From Azospirillum lipoferum 4B (lineage in GTDB: Bacteria; Pseudomonadota; Alphaproteobacteria; Azospirillales; Azospirillaceae), in contig NC_016585.1 of assembly GCF_000283655.1 (NCBI RefSeq), forward strand, positions 943,501 through 1,007,500: a stretch of DNA of 64,000 bases, read 5' to 3'. The notes beneath the pieces are model-generated. The model did no database searches, was not told the origin of the DNA, and saw only the letters and a program-made list of their open reading frames with translations. A program made the translations under genes and the position numbers. Of the stretch, positions 17,330-26,081 are shown piece after piece; position 1 is the stretch's first letter; the number at the start of each line of letters is the position of its first letter.

Positions 17330-18364
17330 ATGATGCGTTCTGTCCGCGACGCCGACGCGACGCTGAGCGATTGGCTGGCCTGTGCCGACGAACTGCAGCG
17401 GGAGGTGGGCAAGGTGGTGGTCGGCCAGGAGCGGGTCATCCGCCTGCTGACCATCGCCGTCTTCGCCCGCGGACATGTGCTGCTGGAGGGCGATGTCGGG
17501 GTCGGCAAGACGACCCTGCTGCGCGCGCTTGCCCGCGCCATCGGCGGTACCTTCGAGCGCATCGACGGCACCATCGACCTGATGCCGACCGATCTCGTCT
17601 ATCACGCCCATCTCGCCGAGGATGGCCGGCCGCGCGTGGAGCCCGGACCGCTCCTGCGCCAGGGAGAGGACCTGTCGATCTTCTTCTTCAACGAGATCAA
17701 CCGCGCCCGCCCCCAGGTCCATTCGCTGCTGCTGCGGCTCATGGCCGAGCGCAGCGTCTCCGCCTTCAATCGCGATTACCGCTTCCCCCATCTCCAGCTC
17801 TTCGCCGACCGCAACCGGGTCGAGCAGGAGGAGACGTTCGAGCTGCCGGCGGCGGCCAGGGACCGCTTCTTCATGGAGATCGAGGTTCCGATGCCGACGG
17901 ATGACGCGATCCGGCGCCGGCTGGTGTTCGATCCGCGCTTCCACGACATCGACCGGCTGGTCGCCACCGTCCCCGAAGGCATCCTCGACGTCACCGGGCT
18001 TCCCGCCGCCGCCGAGGCGATCCAGGCCACGGTGCGGGCGAGCGAGGCCATCGAAACCTACACCGCCGCGCTCTGGGGAGCGGTGCGCGACCCGCACCGT
18101 CATGGGATCCTGCTGGACGGCGTCGACACCGAGCGGCTGGTGATCGGCGGCGCCAGCCCCCGCGGCGTCTCCTTCCTGGTTCGGGCCGCGCGGGTGAGGG
18201 CGTGGCTGGAAGGCCGCGACATGGTGGTTCCCGAGGATCTGCGCGACGTCTTCTTCGAGGTCATGGCCCACCGGATTTTCCTGGACCCGGTCTATGAACG
18301 GCGCCGCACCCCCATCGTGCAGGGCTTGTGCCGCGCGCTGTTCGAACGGGTGCCAGCGCCATGA
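17330..18364 (+). CDS. mxaR: MoxR-type AAA+ ATPase MxaR
   Basis: 344 residues. Walker A is EGDVGVGKTT (near residue 57) and the Walker B region is FFFNEINRARPQ, where Asn replaces the usual first acidic residue of MoxR DEINR. The C-terminal lid domain is all-helical. MoxR-type ATPases act as chaperones; MxaR is required for active methanol dehydrogenase, probably for calcium insertion. Two ATGs at 17330 and 17333 are possible; the second is better spaced from GAAGGGG. It overlaps mxaS by 4 nt and lies 69 nt after mxaI. Confidence 0.93.
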   Translation: MMRSVRDADATLSDWLACADELQREVGKVVVGQERVIRLLTIAVFARGHVLLEGDVGVGKTTLLRALARAIGGTFERIDGTIDLMPTDLVYHAHLAEDGRPRVEPGPLLRQGEDLSIFFFNEINRARPQVHSLLLRLMAERSVSAFNRDYRFPHLQLFADRNRVEQEETFELPAAARDRFFMEIEVPMPTDDAIRRRLVFDPRFHDIDRLVATVPEGILDVTGLPAAAEAIQATVRASEAIETYTAALWGAVRDPHRHGILLDGVDTERLVIGGASPRGVSFLVRAARVRAWLEGRDMVVPEDLRDVFFEVMAHRIFLDPVYERRRTPIVQGLCRALFERVPAP

Positions 18365-19233
18365 TGCCGGCCACGCCCATTCCCTACCGGCTGCGCTGGC
18401 GTCCCGGCGGGGCGCGGGCCGGGGCGCATCCCGGCAGCGGCGAGGGCGGCGAGGGCGTCTTCCTCCGGCACAGGCCGCTCTGGCAGAACCCCGACCCGCG
18501 GCGCATCGATCTGCGCGAGACGGTTCGGGATCCGCTGGGCAACGTGCAGGTGCGCAGCTTCGCCCGCCGCAGCGCCGTCGCCGTGGTGGCGGTGGTCGAT
18601 CTCACCGGATCCATGGCATTTGACGGCGGTTTCGATGGGGTATTCTCCCGGCGGGCCGCAAGGATGGAGATGGTGGCCGCCCTTTGCGCCACGCTGGCCG
18701 TCTCGGCCGGCAAGATGGGCGACCGCTTCGGCCTGATCGGCTGCGATGCCGGCCTGCGCGAGGATGTCTTCATCCCGGCCACCCACCGCCGGGGCGTGGA
18801 GACCGATGCCTGCGCCCGTCTTCTGGCGGCGGTGCCGCAAGGAGCCAGCGCGCAAGGGCTGCTGGAAGCGGCCGACCGGCTGCCGGCACGGCGGAGCCTG
18901 GTCGTGCTGATCTCGGACTTCCTGCTGCCGCTCGATCTGGTGGGGGCCGTGTTCGACCGGCTGTGGCGGCACGATGTCCTCCCCGTCCTGCTCCGCGACA
19001 GCGGCGAGGAAACCGACCTGCCGGCCTGGGGGCTGGTGGCTCTGCGCGACCTCGAAACCGGACAGCGTCGGCTCGCCGTGATGCGGCCAGGGCTGCGCGC
19101 GGCATGGCGCCAAGCCGCACAGGCACACCGGACCGCGCTCGACCGTCTGTTCAGGCGGCATGGACGCGCACCGTTCATCCTGACCGATCCGTTCGATCCC
19201 GATGCCCTGGCCGAACATCTGGCCGCCGGATGA
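18361..19233 (+). CDS. mxaS: MxaS, DUF58/VWA-like accessory protein
   Basis: 290 residues, cytoplasmic, with a metal-site-like motif DLTGSM in a VWA-type core (RRSAVAVVAVVDLTGSMAF) and a later LVVLISDFLLP strand. It is the usual partner of the MoxR-type ATPase in these operons and is needed for methanol dehydrogenase maturation. Translationally coupled on both sides: ATGA overlap with mxaR and with mxaA. Function at the molecular level is not settled for the family. Confidence 0.9.
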   Translation: MMPATPIPYRLRWRPGGARAGAHPGSGEGGEGVFLRHRPLWQNPDPRRIDLRETVRDPLGNVQVRSFARRSAVAVVAVVDLTGSMAFDGGFDGVFSRRAARMEMVAALCATLAVSAGKMGDRFGLIGCDAGLREDVFIPATHRRGVETDACARLLAAVPQGASAQGLLEAADRLPARRSLVVLISDFLLPLDLVGAVFDRLWRHDVLPVLLRDSGEETDLPAWGLVALRDLETGQRRLAVMRPGLRAAWRQAAQAHRTALDRLFRRHGRAPFILTDPFDPDALAEHLAAG

Positions 19234-20174
19234 GCCCCGCCATGCGCCTTCCGTCAGCCCTTTCCCTGGTCCTCGCCATCATTGCGGGCAGCGCCATGGG
19301 TCCGCTTCCGGCCGCCGCAGCCGTCCGTTCGGTGGAGCTCTCCGGCCCGCGGCCCTTCGGCGTCTTCATCGGCGACGTCATCCGCCATGAGGTCACGATC
19401 ACCGCCGATCCGGGTCTCCGGATGGTGGCCGCCTCGCTGCCCCGGCCGGGTCCGCTGACCTACTGGCTCGATCTGAGGGGGATCGACCTGGAGGATCTCG
19501 GCACCGGCGGCGGGGTGCGGCGCCACCGGCTGCATCTGGAGTATCAGAGTTTCTACGCGCCGCTCGAAACGCTGGCTCTGGAGATTCCCGCCTTCACCCT
19601 GACGCTGCAGGATGGTGACGAGCGGGCCGAGGCCACGGTCCCGGCCTGGAGGTTCCTGACATCCTCCTTGCGCGAAATCCGTCCGCAGCGCGACGAGACC
19701 GGCACCTATCTGCGGCCCGATGCGGCGCCGCGAAGCGTCCCGCTGACGGGCTGGCTGGTGGCGACCGGCGGGTCCGGCGGCTCCGCCCTCCTGCTGGCCG
19801 GGCTGATCGCCCGTCACCGGGGCTGGTGGCCGTTCCGCACCCGTGCCCGGCGTCCCTTCGCCCGCGCCGTCCGGGAGTTGCGGCACAGCCTGCGCAACCG
19901 CGCCGATGAGCGGACCTTCCGCACCGCGTTGCAGACCCTCCATCGCGCCTTCGACGCCACCGCGAAGCGGCGGCTGCTGTCGGAGGATCTTCCGATCTTC
20001 TTCGACGCGGCCCCGACATTCCGTCCGCTGCAAGGCGACATCGAGCGCTTCTTCGCCGCATCCCGGCAGGCGTTCTTTCGCAGCGACGACGCAGCGGCCG
20101 TTCGTCTCCTGCCGCCCGAAGCGCTGCTGGTTCTGGCGGGCCGTCTGGCCGCAGCGGAAAGGGCGGCGGGATGA
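19230..20174 (+). CDS. mxaA: MxaA, calcium-insertion accessory protein
   Basis: 314 residues. A signal or anchor (MRLPSALSLVLAIIAGSAMG) leads to a beta-rich periplasmic domain (residues about 35-165). One membrane helix at about 177-194 (GGSGGSALLLAGLIARHRG) follows, then a cytoplasmic Arg-rich helical tail. MxaA, with MxaK and MxaL, is required for calcium loading of methanol dehydrogenase. It overlaps mxaS and mxaC by 4 nt each. Identification is mainly by gene order plus this membrane layout. Confidence 0.85.
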   Translation: MSPAMRLPSALSLVLAIIAGSAMGPLPAAAAVRSVELSGPRPFGVFIGDVIRHEVTITADPGLRMVAASLPRPGPLTYWLDLRGIDLEDLGTGGGVRRHRLHLEYQSFYAPLETLALEIPAFTLTLQDGDERAEATVPAWRFLTSSLREIRPQRDETGTYLRPDAAPRSVPLTGWLVATGGSGGSALLLAGLIARHRGWWPFRTRARRPFARAVRELRHSLRNRADERTFRTALQTLHRAFDATAKRRLLSEDLPIFFDAAPTFRPLQGDIERFFAASRQAFFRSDDAAAVRLLPPEALLVLAGRLAAAERAAG

Positions 20175-21208
20175 CCCTGGCCTTCGACGCCCCCGCCATA
20201 CTCCTTTTGCTGCCGCTCGCGGCGCTTCCCCTGGTGGCGCCCCTCCTCGTTCCATCGTCCTGGCCTTCCCTTTCGCTCATTCCCCGCGATCCGGTATCGA
20301 CCGCTTTCGACATCGGTCTCCGGCTGGCCGCAGCCGGGGCGATTGCCGCCATCGTCCTGGGGCTGGCCGGTCTGCACCGGGTGGCGCTGCAGGAGGAGCG
20401 GATCGGCCGGGGGGCGCCCATCGTGCTGCTGCTCGACCGCAGCAGCAGCATGGACGACAGCTTCGCCGGACGTCCGCCGGATGGCGACGAGGAAACGAAA
20501 TCGGCCACGGCGCGGCGGCTGCTCATCCAGCTTCTGGCCCGCCGGCCCAACGACCGCGTCGGCATCGTCGCCTTCTCCACCGCGCCGATGCCGGTGCTGC
20601 CGATCACCGACCAGCGTGCGGCTGTGCTGGCGGCGATCGACGCCATCGACCGGCCCGGCCTGGCCTATACCGATGTCGGGCGCGGCCTCGTGCTCGCCTT
20701 CTCGATGGTGGAGTTGGACAGGCCCGACATAGCCCATGCCGTTCTGTTGGTGTCGGACGGCGCGGCGGTGATCGACCGGCGGGTGCAGGAGGCGTTGCGC
20801 GATGCCGCCGTCCGCACGCCGCTCCACCTCTACTGGCTGTTCCTGCGGACCAAGGGGAGCCGCGGCATCTTCGACGAACCGCAGAGCGCGGGGGAGGATA
20901 CGCCGCAGGCGATGCCGGAACGACATCTTCACCGCTTCCTCGCCGGGCTCGGCGCCTCCTACCGCGCGTTCGAAGCGACGAGCGCCGAGGCGGTCGAAGC
21001 GGCCATCGGCGAGATCGATTCACTCGAATCCCGCCCGACCCGCTATTGGGAGCGCATTCCCCGCCGCGACCTGTCCGGCGCGGCCTATGGCGGCGCGGCG
21101 GTGTGCGTCGGGGTCCTCATGCTCGCCAAGCTGGCCGAACGGCGGTCCGGCAGCAGCCAGGGTCCGGCGGAGGGCGCCATCCGGCACGGGAGGGCGCAGA
21201 CCCCATGA
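20171..21208 (+). CDS. mxaC: MxaC, membrane-anchored VWA-domain protein
   Basis: 345 residues with two N-terminal membrane helices (about 8-26 and 53-72), then a VWA domain whose metal site is LLLDRSSSMDD (DxSxS form). A C-terminal helix near residue 315 (GAAYGGAAVCVGVLMLAKLA in part) re-enters the membrane. The BatA-like layout fits MxaC, part of the maturation set of methanol dehydrogenase. Overlaps mxaA and mxaK by 4 nt. Confidence 0.88.
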   Translation: MTLAFDAPAILLLLPLAALPLVAPLLVPSSWPSLSLIPRDPVSTAFDIGLRLAAAGAIAAIVLGLAGLHRVALQEERIGRGAPIVLLLDRSSSMDDSFAGRPPDGDEETKSATARRLLIQLLARRPNDRVGIVAFSTAPMPVLPITDQRAAVLAAIDAIDRPGLAYTDVGRGLVLAFSMVELDRPDIAHAVLLVSDGAAVIDRRVQEALRDAAVRTPLHLYWLFLRTKGSRGIFDEPQSAGEDTPQAMPERHLHRFLAGLGASYRAFEATSAEAVEAAIGEIDSLESRPTRYWERIPRRDLSGAAYGGAAVCVGVLMLAKLAERRSGSSQGPAEGAIRHGRAQTP

Positions 21209-21822
21209 TCTCCGCCACCCGTCAGGCCCCGCCCGCCGGGCGGGCCGGCCCGTCCCGCAGGAGATGGCCACGCGGCCATGTCCTCTCCGCCATCTGCTGG
21301 AGCCTGCTCGGGCTGGCGCTCGTGGTCTGCGCGGTCTGCTCCGGCATGCTGCTGCTGACCTTGCGGGACAACCGTCTGATCGCCGGGCTTTCGGCCGGCC
21401 GGGACCTGCCGGTCGAGGAGTCGGCCGCCCCGCAGGCGCGGTTCGCCCGCGCCCATTTCCTGATGACGCGGGACCGCTTCGAAGAGGCGCAGATCCTGGT
21501 CGACCGCCTGCCGCCCGGCCGGAACGGAGTCGCGGCGATGGGGCAGTACGACCTCGCCAATGCCCGCCTGCGGGCGGCGCTGTCCCAGCTGGAAGCCGGA
21601 CGCATCGATGCCGCCGGGCCGCTGGTCCGCCTCGCCAAGGACGGCTACCGGCGTTCGCTGGCCCTCGATCCGGGGCTGTGGGACGCGAAATACAACCTCG
21701 ACGTCGCCATGCGGCTGATCAGGGACTTCCCCCAGATCGACCGCATGTCGGAGGAGGAGCCTCCCGATCTGCCGGTGCGGCTGTGGTCGGACCTTCCCGG
21801 TCTGCCAAGGGGCCTGCCATGA
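21205..21822 (+). CDS. mxaK: MxaK, methanol dehydrogenase calcium-insertion accessory protein
   Basis: 205 residues with one N-terminal membrane helix (about 28-51, LSAICWSLLGLALVVCAVCS) and a helical periplasmic region resembling a tetratricopeptide fold (ARFARAHFLMTRDRFEEAQI, then YRRSLALDPGLWDAKYNLDV). Required with MxaA and MxaL for calcium incorporation into the dehydrogenase. Coupled by 4-nt overlaps on both sides. Named by position and membrane layout. Confidence 0.85.
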   Translation: MISATRQAPPAGRAGPSRRRWPRGHVLSAICWSLLGLALVVCAVCSGMLLLTLRDNRLIAGLSAGRDLPVEESAAPQARFARAHFLMTRDRFEEAQILVDRLPPGRNGVAAMGQYDLANARLRAALSQLEAGRIDAAGPLVRLAKDGYRRSLALDPGLWDAKYNLDVAMRLIRDFPQIDRMSEEEPPDLPVRLWSDLPGLPRGLP

Positions 21823-22808
21823 AGCTGCGGATGTCCGGCGACCTGCGCTTCCGGCTTCTCGTCCTGGCCTTCCTCGGCCTGCTGGCGGCACTCGCCCGGC
21901 CGCAGACCACGGCGTCGCGTCCCGGCTTCGACCTGCTGCTGGTCACCGACATCACCGGCAGCATGAACGCGCGCGACCAGACGCTCGACGGTCGCGCGGT
22001 GGCCCGCCTGGAGTTCGTGAAGCATCGGCTTCGCAATCTGCTCGCCCGCCTGCCTTGCGGCTCCCGCGCCGGCCTCGGAATCTTCACGGAGCGGCGCAGC
22101 TTCCTGCTGTTCGAGCCGGTCGAGACCTGCGGCAGCTATGCGGCCATCGACGGGGCAATCGCCTCCCTCGACTGGCGCATGGCCTGGGAGGGTGACAGCC
22201 GGATCGTTTCGGGGCTCGACAGCGCCATCGCCATTGCCGGCGACCTGAAAAGCAGCCTGGTCTTCCTGACCGACGGGCAGGAGGCCCCGCCGCCGCCGGC
22301 GTCCGGTCCGCCACCATTCGAACGGAGGCCGGGAGCGGTGAACGGCATCATCGTCGGTGTCGGCGGCACGGTCCCGGTGCCGATCCCCCGCTTCGACGAC
22401 CGGGGGCATGAGATCGGGTTCGTCCAGGCTGCGGACGTGCCTCACGAATCGCGCCTCGGACCGCCGCCGGCGGGTGCGGCGGCCCGCGAAGGCTGGCACC
22501 CGCGCAACGCCCCCTTCGGCGCGATCCCGGTGGCCGGCACCGAGCATCTCACCTCGGTTCGCGAAGCCTATCTGCAGGGATTGGCGCAACGGACCGGGCT
22601 GGGCTACGTCCACCTGACCAGCACGGACGCCCTCGAAGCCGCCCTGCAACTCCATGCCGCCGGCCGCCCCATCGTGGCTGCGGTGGACCTCAGCCCCCTT
22701 CCCGCAAGCCTGGCGCTGCTGGCCTTGCTGACGCTGTACGGCCTGCTGCCGATCCTGGAGCGGCGTCGCCGCCGCCGGCCTGCCCATCCATTCACCGCAA
22801 AAGGTTGA
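21819..22808 (+). CDS. mxaL: MxaL, VWA-domain accessory protein
   Basis: 329 residues with a leading membrane helix (FRLLVLAFLGLLAALARP) and a VWA domain with metal site LLVTDITGSMNARD. A later LVFLTDGQEAPPPPASGPP strand follows, with a C-terminal membrane helix (PLPASLALLALLTLYGLLPI). The BatB-like layout matches MxaL. It acts with MxaA and MxaK in calcium loading of methanol dehydrogenase. The start overlaps the mxaK stop. Confidence 0.88.
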   Translation: MKLRMSGDLRFRLLVLAFLGLLAALARPQTTASRPGFDLLLVTDITGSMNARDQTLDGRAVARLEFVKHRLRNLLARLPCGSRAGLGIFTERRSFLLFEPVETCGSYAAIDGAIASLDWRMAWEGDSRIVSGLDSAIAIAGDLKSSLVFLTDGQEAPPPPASGPPPFERRPGAVNGIIVGVGGTVPVPIPRFDDRGHEIGFVQAADVPHESRLGPPPAGAAAREGWHPRNAPFGAIPVAGTEHLTSVREAYLQGLAQRTGLGYVHLTSTDALEAALQLHAAGRPIVAAVDLSPLPASLALLALLTLYGLLPILERRRRRRPAHPFTAKG

Positions 22809-22812
22809 CCCG

Positions 22813-23343
22813 ATGCTGAAACGATTCCTTCTGATCGCCGCACTCCTCCTATCGGTCACCCCCGCTTCGGCACATGGCCCGACCCCGCACAAGGTGGAGG
22901 AGAGCATCGTCATCGCGGCAGCCCCCTCCGTGGTGTGGGAAAAGCTTGCGGACTTCGCCGGTCTCGCCGGCTGGCATCCGCTGGTCGCGACCTGCACGGT
23001 TGCGGCAGAGACCGCCAGCAACGTCGAACGGACCCTCACCCTGCGCGACGGCGGCGCGCTGGTGGAGAGCCTGGACGAGATGGATGCCGCTGGACGGAGC
23101 CTTTCCTACCGCCTGATCAAGCCGAACCTCGACAGCTTTCCCGTGAGCTTCTACTCGGCCACGCTTACGGTGAGCGAAGCCCCGAACGACGGCAGCACGG
23201 TGCGATGGTCCGCACGCTTCTACCGCGGCGACACCGGGAACTACCCGCCCGAGACACTCGACGATGCAGCCGCCCAGGCGGCGATGACCAAATTCATACA
23301 GGCCGGGCTTGGAGGTCTGAAGGAGAAAACGGAACGGCGCTGA
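22813..23343 (+). CDS. mxaD: MxaD, periplasmic SRPBCC-type protein
   Basis: 176 residues: signal peptide MLKRFLLIAALLLSVTPASA, then a START/SRPBCC fold (VEESIVIAAAPSVVWEKLAD, with FAGLAGWHP). MxaD is reported to aid interaction between methanol dehydrogenase and cytochrome cL. Last gene of the cluster, 4 nt after mxaL. The mxaE, mxaH and mxaB genes that can follow in Methylobacterium are not here. Confidence 0.9.
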   Translation: MLKRFLLIAALLLSVTPASAHGPTPHKVEESIVIAAAPSVVWEKLADFAGLAGWHPLVATCTVAAETASNVERTLTLRDGGALVESLDEMDAAGRSLSYRLIKPNLDSFPVSFYSATLTVSEAPNDGSTVRWSARFYRGDTGNYPPETLDDAAAQAAMTKFIQAGLGGLKEKTERR

Positions 23344-23548
23344 CCCAGGCTCCGGCGGACGATCGGCTCAACGGATCGCCTTGGCCGGCCCGACCAGCCA
23401 AGCCCGCGAATCGCTCGAGGCGTCCTGGCGCTCGCCCAGTCACAGGTTGTCGTTGCCTGTCGCCGGAAACCGATGCAGGACGACGCCGACCGGCGTTTGC
23501 CTCAACCATTGAGCGCAGCCCACGGATAGCGTCACTGGGCAGAAAAAG

Positions 23549-23577
23549 AAGCCTGCCAATGGATATTTGGCAGGCTT
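23549..23577 (-). terminator. Rho-independent terminator reading on the minus strand
   Basis: A perfect 11-bp stem AAGCCTGCCAA / TTGGCAGGCTT with a 7-nt loop. On the minus strand it is followed at once by TTCTTTTTCT, the T tract of an intrinsic terminator. No clear minus-strand gene precedes it, so the transcript it ends is unknown. On the plus strand it could also stop mxa read-through, though without a T tract. Confidence 0.75.
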
Positions 23578-24278
23578 CCGAGAGTTAAATGCCCTTTGTG
23601 CAGAAACAACATACCGCCGCATCGGCAGCATTGTCAATGTATATTTTGCGAATCGGCAACATATTTGGATTCATTCTGTTGCTATATATGGCATTATAGG
23701 CATTATTATTTGCGTCTATATTTATAGATATCGTCCATTCCCACGCCAGAGGAATGCCTACTCTCCATAATCATGCCGACGGCGCCTCACAGCTCACGCA
23801 GTTGAAAAGACCCTCGCCGCGGTCGTCCCGGCCCCACTTTCCACAGCCGGAGAGGTCACGGCCGGAGAGATCGCGACCGGCTGGCCGGGTACAGCCGATT
23901 TCACCGCGTCCCGTCGAAGCGGTTTGAGAGACCGAAACCATCGACTGACCTGAAATATCAAAAAATTGACCGATCCGATCAAGCAGTTTGGAGCCATTTC
24001 CCAAATCTTGATTGGGCAAGTCGTCTATCGGCATCGGCAGCAATTGAGCCCACCGACCAAGCTTCCGCTAAGAAGGACGCTATCCGTGCAACACCGATCA
24101 AGCTCAGGGAAATCACTAACTCCCCGGCGCCTCGACCAAGAGATTCGAGTCGTTCCATCAGAAAACAAGATTAAAATCTCTGTGACCATGTTCGATGATC
24201 GATAACGCGTCGCTTGGCATTCCATTTTTAAAATATTCGCGCCCACATTTTCGTTCCAACGCCCGATTTGATTAAGAT

Positions 24279-24306
24279 AAATATCCGAAGGACCGGAAAT
24301 ATCCGA
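24279..24306. promoter_or_regulatory. Direct repeat AAATATCCGA x2 upstream of the amine module
   Basis: AAATATCCGA occurs at 24279-24288 and again at 24297-24306, an 18-bp period, in an AT-rich stretch about 120 bp before the first gene of the amine module. Two direct half-sites suit an AraC-type activator, and an AraC gene closes this cluster at 27663. Regulation is inferred only. Confidence 0.4.
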
Positions 24307-24422
24307 TCCCATTTCTTCGGATGCTCCCTCCCGACCACCCGCACCCGCCGGGCGAACGGCCTCCGCCGCCATCGTGAGCGCAGGAATGCTCGCCCCCGGC
24401 GCCTTCAGGAAAGAACGACACG

Positions 24423-25562
24423 ATGAGCGACCTGCCCAGGATCGATTTCCTCTATCTCTCGGAACAGGACATGGTGAAAGCCGGCGTGACCGACATGGCC
24501 GCCTGCGTGGACACGATGGAAGACATGTTCGTGCTGCTGCATACCGGCGATTACCGGATGGCCGGCGCCAACAACGACTCCCATGGCGCCATGGTGGTCT
24601 TCCCGGAAAACTCGCCGTTCCCGACCATGCCGAAGCCGACGGCCGACCGCCGCTTCATGGCGATGCCCGCCTATCTCGGCGGCAAATACTGTACCGCGGG
24701 CATGAAATGGTACGGCTCGAACATCGCGAACCGCGAAAAGGGCCTTCCCCGCTCGATCCTGATGTTCACGCTGAACGACGCCGACACCGGCGCTCCCCTG
24801 GCGCATATGTCGGCCAACCTGCTCTCCGCCTACCGGACCGGTGCGGTTCCCGGCGTCGGGGCCCGGCATCTGGCCCGCCGCGACTCCCGCGTGATCGGCG
24901 TCTATGGTCCCGGCGTGATGGCGAAAACCTCGCTGGCGGCCTTCATGGCGACCTGCCCGAACATCGATACGGTGAAGGTCCAGGGCCGCGGGCAGAAGAG
25001 CCTCGACAGCTTCATCTCCTGGACGCGGGAGACCTACCCGCAGATCACCACGATCGAAGTCGTCCACGACATCGAGACCATCGTCCGCGGTTCCGACATC
25101 GTGACCTACTGCGCATCCGGCGAGACCGGCGACGTTTCAAAATACCCCATCGTCAGGCGCGACTGGGTCAAGCCGGGCGCGTTCCTGTCGATGCCGGCAT
25201 CCTGCGAGATCGACGCCGGCATGGAAAAATCCGACATCCGCAAGGTGATGGACAACATCGGCCTCTATGAGGCGTGGTTCGAAGAACTGCCCAAGCCCGC
25301 CCATGTCCATGTCCCGGTCATCGGCGTCCGCTTCATGGACATGATCCATGAAGGAAAGATGGACCGCGAGGAACTCGAGGATCTGGGCGCGATCTGCGCC
25401 GGCGCCCGGCCGGGCCGCCGCAACGACGAGGAGATCATCATCCTGTCGGTCGGCGGCATGCCGGTCGAGGACGTCGCCTGGGGCACCGTCGTTTACCGCA
25501 ATGCCGTGAAGAAGGGGATCGGGGTGACGCTCAATCTCTGGGACACGCCGGTTCTGCGCTGA
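24423..25562 (+). CDS. Ornithine cyclodeaminase/mu-crystallin family protein (tyramine-oxidase-subunit-B-like)
   Basis: 379 residues. An NAD(P)-binding Rossmann fold of the OCD/mu-crystallin family with the glycine motif VIGVYGPGVMAKTSLAAF near residue 157, and active-site-like KWYGSN and AYRTGAVPGVGARHL. Some annotation pipelines call this subgroup tyramine oxidase subunit B; I recall that from family naming and cannot verify it. The next two genes are RidA and an FAD amine oxidase, so a role in amine or imino-acid turnover (for example reduction of a ketimine) is likely. First gene of the module. Confidence 0.8.
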   Translation: MSDLPRIDFLYLSEQDMVKAGVTDMAACVDTMEDMFVLLHTGDYRMAGANNDSHGAMVVFPENSPFPTMPKPTADRRFMAMPAYLGGKYCTAGMKWYGSNIANREKGLPRSILMFTLNDADTGAPLAHMSANLLSAYRTGAVPGVGARHLARRDSRVIGVYGPGVMAKTSLAAFMATCPNIDTVKVQGRGQKSLDSFISWTRETYPQITTIEVVHDIETIVRGSDIVTYCASGETGDVSKYPIVRRDWVKPGAFLSMPASCEIDAGMEKSDIRKVMDNIGLYEAWFEELPKPAHVHVPVIGVRFMDMIHEGKMDREELEDLGAICAGARPGRRNDEEIIILSVGGMPVEDVAWGTVVYRNAVKKGIGVTLNLWDTPVLR

Positions 25563-25608
25563 CCCGTTCCCCCCTGGCCCTTTCCCCTGGCATTTGAGAG
25601 CGTCCGAA

Positions 25609-26031
25609 ATGGTGAAGATCACCAAAGTCAAAACCGGCACGAAGCTGGAAGAGATCAGCAGCTACTCGCGCATCGTCGCGGTGGACGACTGGATCTTCGT
25701 GTCCAACACCGCCGGCCGCAATCCGGAGACGAAGGAGATTCCGGCCGACGTGACCGCCCAGACCAATCAGGTGTTCGACAACATCGAACGGGCGCTGAAG
25801 GCGGTCGACGCCAGCCTGGCCGATGTGGTTGCGACCCGGGTGTTCATCCAGAATCCGGAAGACACCCACACCGTCATGGGGATCTTCGGCGACCGGTTCC
25901 GCGGCGTCGATCCGACCACGACCGTCACCTGCCCGCCGCTCGGCTCGACCACCTACAAGGTGGAGATCGAGGTGACCGCCTACCGGGGCAGCAGCAGGGC
26001 GGAGGTGGAGCGCATCACACTCTCCCCCTGA
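25609..26031 (+). CDS. RidA family enamine/imine deaminase
   Basis: 140 residues, standard RidA (YjgF/YER057c/UK114) length. It includes VSNTAGRNPETKEIP, QVFDNIERALKAVDASLADV and ATRVFIQNP, whose Arg binds the substrate carboxylate in the family. RidA proteins hydrolyse reactive 2-imino acids and enamines released by amino-acid or amine oxidation, which fits the flanking OCD-like and FAD oxidase genes. ATG 25609 is used; a TTG at 25594 adds five residues and is less likely. Confidence 0.88.
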   Translation: MVKITKVKTGTKLEEISSYSRIVAVDDWIFVSNTAGRNPETKEIPADVTAQTNQVFDNIERALKAVDASLADVVATRVFIQNPEDTHTVMGIFGDRFRGVDPTTTVTCPPLGSTTYKVEIEVTAYRGSSRAEVERITLSP

Positions 26032-26081
26032 TCCCCCTGCCCGTCACCTTCCCCGCGCCTTTCGCATCAAGGACATCCGCC

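Larger units (their letters stand above)
23344..24422. other. AT-richer intergenic region with no convincing gene
   Basis: A 1,079-bp gap between the mxa operon and the amine module, clearly richer in A+T than its surroundings, especially 23580-23760 and 24180-24310. Minus-strand frames at 24372-24025 (115 aa) and 24043-23771 (90 aa) resemble nothing I recognise. A plus frame at 23567-23770 contains one hydrophobic stretch but starts with TTG and has no ribosome site. A 15-nt tandem repeat (GCCGGAGAGGTCACG then GCCGGAGAGATCGCG) is at 23846-23875. A minus-polarity terminator is at 23549. It could be a decayed or horizontally acquired remnant. Confidence 0.5.

Noticed and set aside
23567-23770. 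Small plus-strand ORF with a hydrophobic stretch
   Set aside because: TTG start, no ribosome site, overlaps the terminator hairpin and an AT-rich tract; no similarity recognised.
23771-24372. Two overlapping minus frames as one frameshifted gene
   Set aside because: Neither half resembles a known family and codon use is not coding-like, so a pseudogene call is not supported; kept only as region description.
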